Below are positions 63,501 to 64,000 of a stretch of 64,000 nt of DNA, piece by piece. The notes below the pieces were generated by a model. The model saw nothing but the letters and a program-made list of their open reading frames with translations. It searched no databases and had not been told where the DNA came from. Source of the DNA: Pseudomonadota bacterium (GTDB lineage Bacteria > Pseudomonadota > Gammaproteobacteria > Steroidobacterales > Steroidobacteraceae); assembly GCA_018241505.1 (NCBI GenBank), contig JAFEDS010000024.1, positions 122,252 through 186,251 of the forward strand. The letters run 5' to 3'. The position numbers and the translations under genes were made by a program. The stretch's first letter is position 1. Each line of letters begins with the position of its first letter.

Positions 63501-64000
63501 TGATACGCAAGACCTGCCGCCCGAAGTTGCTGCCGTGGTGGAGCCGTTGAAGACCGCGATCGCGGCTAACTCACCGGGTGCTGACACACACACGCCTGCT
63601 TCGCTGACCGTTGGCACGCCGACGGCTGGTTCGCCAGAGGATGGTGCGCAGCGCGCCGGTCAGGTGGACGCTTCTGCGCCGGTCGCGGGCGCCTCCTCCC
63701 CTGGCGTGCCGGCTGGTGGCGTGAGAGTGGCGAGCCCTGGGGCGTCTGATGACGCAGCGGCTGGGAATGCGGCGTCGCCTGCTGTGGCACCGGGCGGCGC
63801 GAGCGGCACGACGACCGCAGGTGCGGCGGGCGGTGTAGGCGCCACCGGCGGCGCAGCGGCTGGAGGTGCGGCGGCAAGCGGACGCACGGCATCAACAGGG
63901 CCCACGGCGGCAGGTGGGCGCACGGCGTCAACAGGGCCCACGGCGGCGGGCGGACGGTCGCCGTCAACAGGATCCGCGGCGTCGGGCGGCGCGGCGGCAG
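60526..64000 (+). CDS. Ser/Thr protein kinase with repeat-rich linker and one membrane helix (partial)
   Basis: The frame is open for 1158 codons and leaves the window. Residues about 17-285 form a complete Hanks-type kinase: LGAGGQGEVW, VALKVL with the ATP Lys46, HRDLKPGN at 133-140 and DFGV at 153. A long cytoplasmic linker holds ten DTGSHR repeats (residues 400-555) and repeated TVALPPL-type motifs (about 674-845). A membrane helix follows near 970-988 (WVVLGLAAGAAAAVYFWLP), then a Gly/Ala/Ser/Thr-rich outer segment. It starts 3 bp after a lipoprotein gene, so the kinase and the three lipoproteins before it form one transcription unit. No PASTA or other known sensor domain is visible in the part seen. 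Confidence 0.88.
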   Translation, partial: MTETVETILGKMLDARYTLLDKLGAGGQGEVWRAHDAERGVDVALKVLTPKTRENEAWSALEHEYAIASLLDHPSILKVYPPERSGEAMILPMELAPGGDLRRLRGAGFLEIIPVLLEISQALEHAHERGVVHRDLKPGNILFDARGRAKLADFGVAETAMTDEGAPSTASSAVPTRDTNKHGYSPFTASPAQLRGEPPTPADDVYGLGALAYELLSGYPPYYPHFDKKRAMEERVPTLAPTRQIPPLLGTLVMHMLAKDPKRRPRTMRAVIDELDASLNDTLTYDFENVSPATPTGSAAVVAAAEAAAARSAAARASDTTAIDTSAKPWTPGSGDRRSRADRRGRRKEDFAPESDTDSGGRRSTDNSADDGSRSSRRPGADALARIDAALERSASSTSDTGSHRKPSQDATRPWESTSSTGTHRTADTGSHRVPPGNSNSAADTGSHRTVDTGSHRVPPGVSSSTADTGSHRTADTGSHRVPSGSAGDTGSHRALTGKSNSVADTGSHRTADTGSHRVPLGASGSAGDTGSHRTSDTGSHLKPTANGAPSTSDTGSRPRPSVGAPAYEPTIKIRSPFLQSNDGSRSRSSHFMSETSGSLGRPKSGPPPSPKPPPVDVFRSKGQSSPMTPAEAAAIVAAARAAAKAEAAKSERGAKADPDRTAILDRGLKADTDTSQTVALPPLSWDTSKTVALPPLAPDYVPPEFREPQPDRQQPERQQTERQRTERQQTERQQPEQRAAQTAARSPSAASGSDTAILPTPANTTDLSKTMVLPPLSPDFVPPEFRDEQQQRPSLTAARAALWNRNPESGNAPASSRVGDSSKTVALPPLPADYVPTEFRNDPDSTTPQSTASRELTPPPLAPTSPMWPIEGKAAAAARTSSSTASTVKQPTESAAPKQQPRKTEPVIHGPQPTFKHDNVTIGTYPDPTSTLTRDTVVQSAPMPVKWDDVRLDELPKVSRLEPIQPRRWPWVVLGLAAGAAAAVYFWLPRFDTQDLPPEVAAVVEPLKTAIAANSPGADTHTPASLTVGTPTAGSPEDGAQRAGQVDASAPVAGASSPGVPAGGVRVASPGASDDAAAGNAASPAVAPGGASGTTTAGAAGGVGATGGAAAGGAAASGRTASTGPTAAGGRTASTGPTAAGGRSPSTGSAASGGAAA
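61723..62202 (+). repeat. DTGSHR coding repeats within the kinase linker
   Basis: Ten exact copies of the peptide Asp-Thr-Gly-Ser-His-Arg and three variants (TGTHR, DTGSHL, DTGSRP) are spread over residues 400-559, often as pairs joined by TA, TV or VPPG-type spacers. Codons differ between copies, so the peptide is conserved more than the DNA. Confidence 0.88.
62545..63060 (+). repeat. T-V-A-L-P-P-L coding repeats within the kinase linker
   Basis: Four copies of a (S/T)-(K/Q)-T-(V/M)-(A/V)-L-P-P-L motif, three of them followed by D-(Y/F)-V-P-x-E-F-R, with an additional TAIL motif before and between. Each has Thr with Leu three places later, the form favoured by FHA domains when the Thr is phosphorylated. 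Confidence 0.75.

Overview
High-GC chromosomal DNA from a Gram-negative proteobacterium. Outer-membrane machinery (TamA/TamB, a TonB-dependent receptor, many lipobox lipoproteins), a GlyGly-CTERM-type sorting tail, an orphan FlhC-like regulator and a GlnK-type PII protein point to Gammaproteobacteria, possibly near Steroidobacteraceae; the family-level placement is inference from gene content. I saw no tRNA, rRNA, CRISPR array, insertion sequence or prophage. Gene density is high, many genes overlap by ATGA, and no gene-free gap exceeds about 260 bases.

Region by region: 1-2.7 kb holds an Rpn-type nuclease cut by the left edge, an FlhC-like regulator behind a 24-bp perfect palindrome, and an RDD/pilin fusion. 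2.7-10.1 kb is tamA-tamB followed by NRDE and nudC. 10.2-18.2 kb is an envelope block: a di-haem peroxidase divergent from a phospholipase C/acid phosphatase, then two paralogous eight-repeat lipoproteins facing away from a central yceI. 18.2-28.4 kb has pyruvate carboxylase, an isochorismatase/GlxA-regulator pair, a CsgG-like SH3 protein, an SPFH protein coupled to a metalloprotease, and a ferredoxin-reductase-type flavoprotein. 28.5-33.5 kb has glnK behind a sigma54-type promoter, ilvN followed by a hybrid histidine kinase, and ilvB-gloA running divergently from ilvN. 33.5-43.2 kb has a GH17-GT2 glucan synthase-like protein, two DMT transporters, a hotdog thioesterase, a VOC protein with a histone H1-like tail, a hydrolase lacking its catalytic residues and a coiled-coil FHA protein. 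43.2-52.2 kb has a divergent nucleotidyltransferase/metallophosphoesterase pair, ilvA, and cobU facing the DUF885-GFA-cobT-cobS run. 52.2-57.6 kb has a frameshifted hybrid kinase and a TonB-dependent receptor. 57.7-64 kb is a tight run of three lipoproteins and a very large repeat-rich Ser/Thr kinase that continues past the right edge.

Branched-chain amino-acid genes (ilvN, ilvB, ilvA) and late cobalamin-loop genes (cobU, cobS, cobT) are scattered among unrelated genes. The least explained elements are the lipoprotein/kinase locus with pTxxL-like cytoplasmic repeats, the propeller-like lipoprotein pair, the VOC-H1 fusion, the RDD-pilin fusion and the nucleotidyltransferase/phosphoesterase pair. 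A 31-bp palindromic repeat occurs twice, each time between convergent genes.
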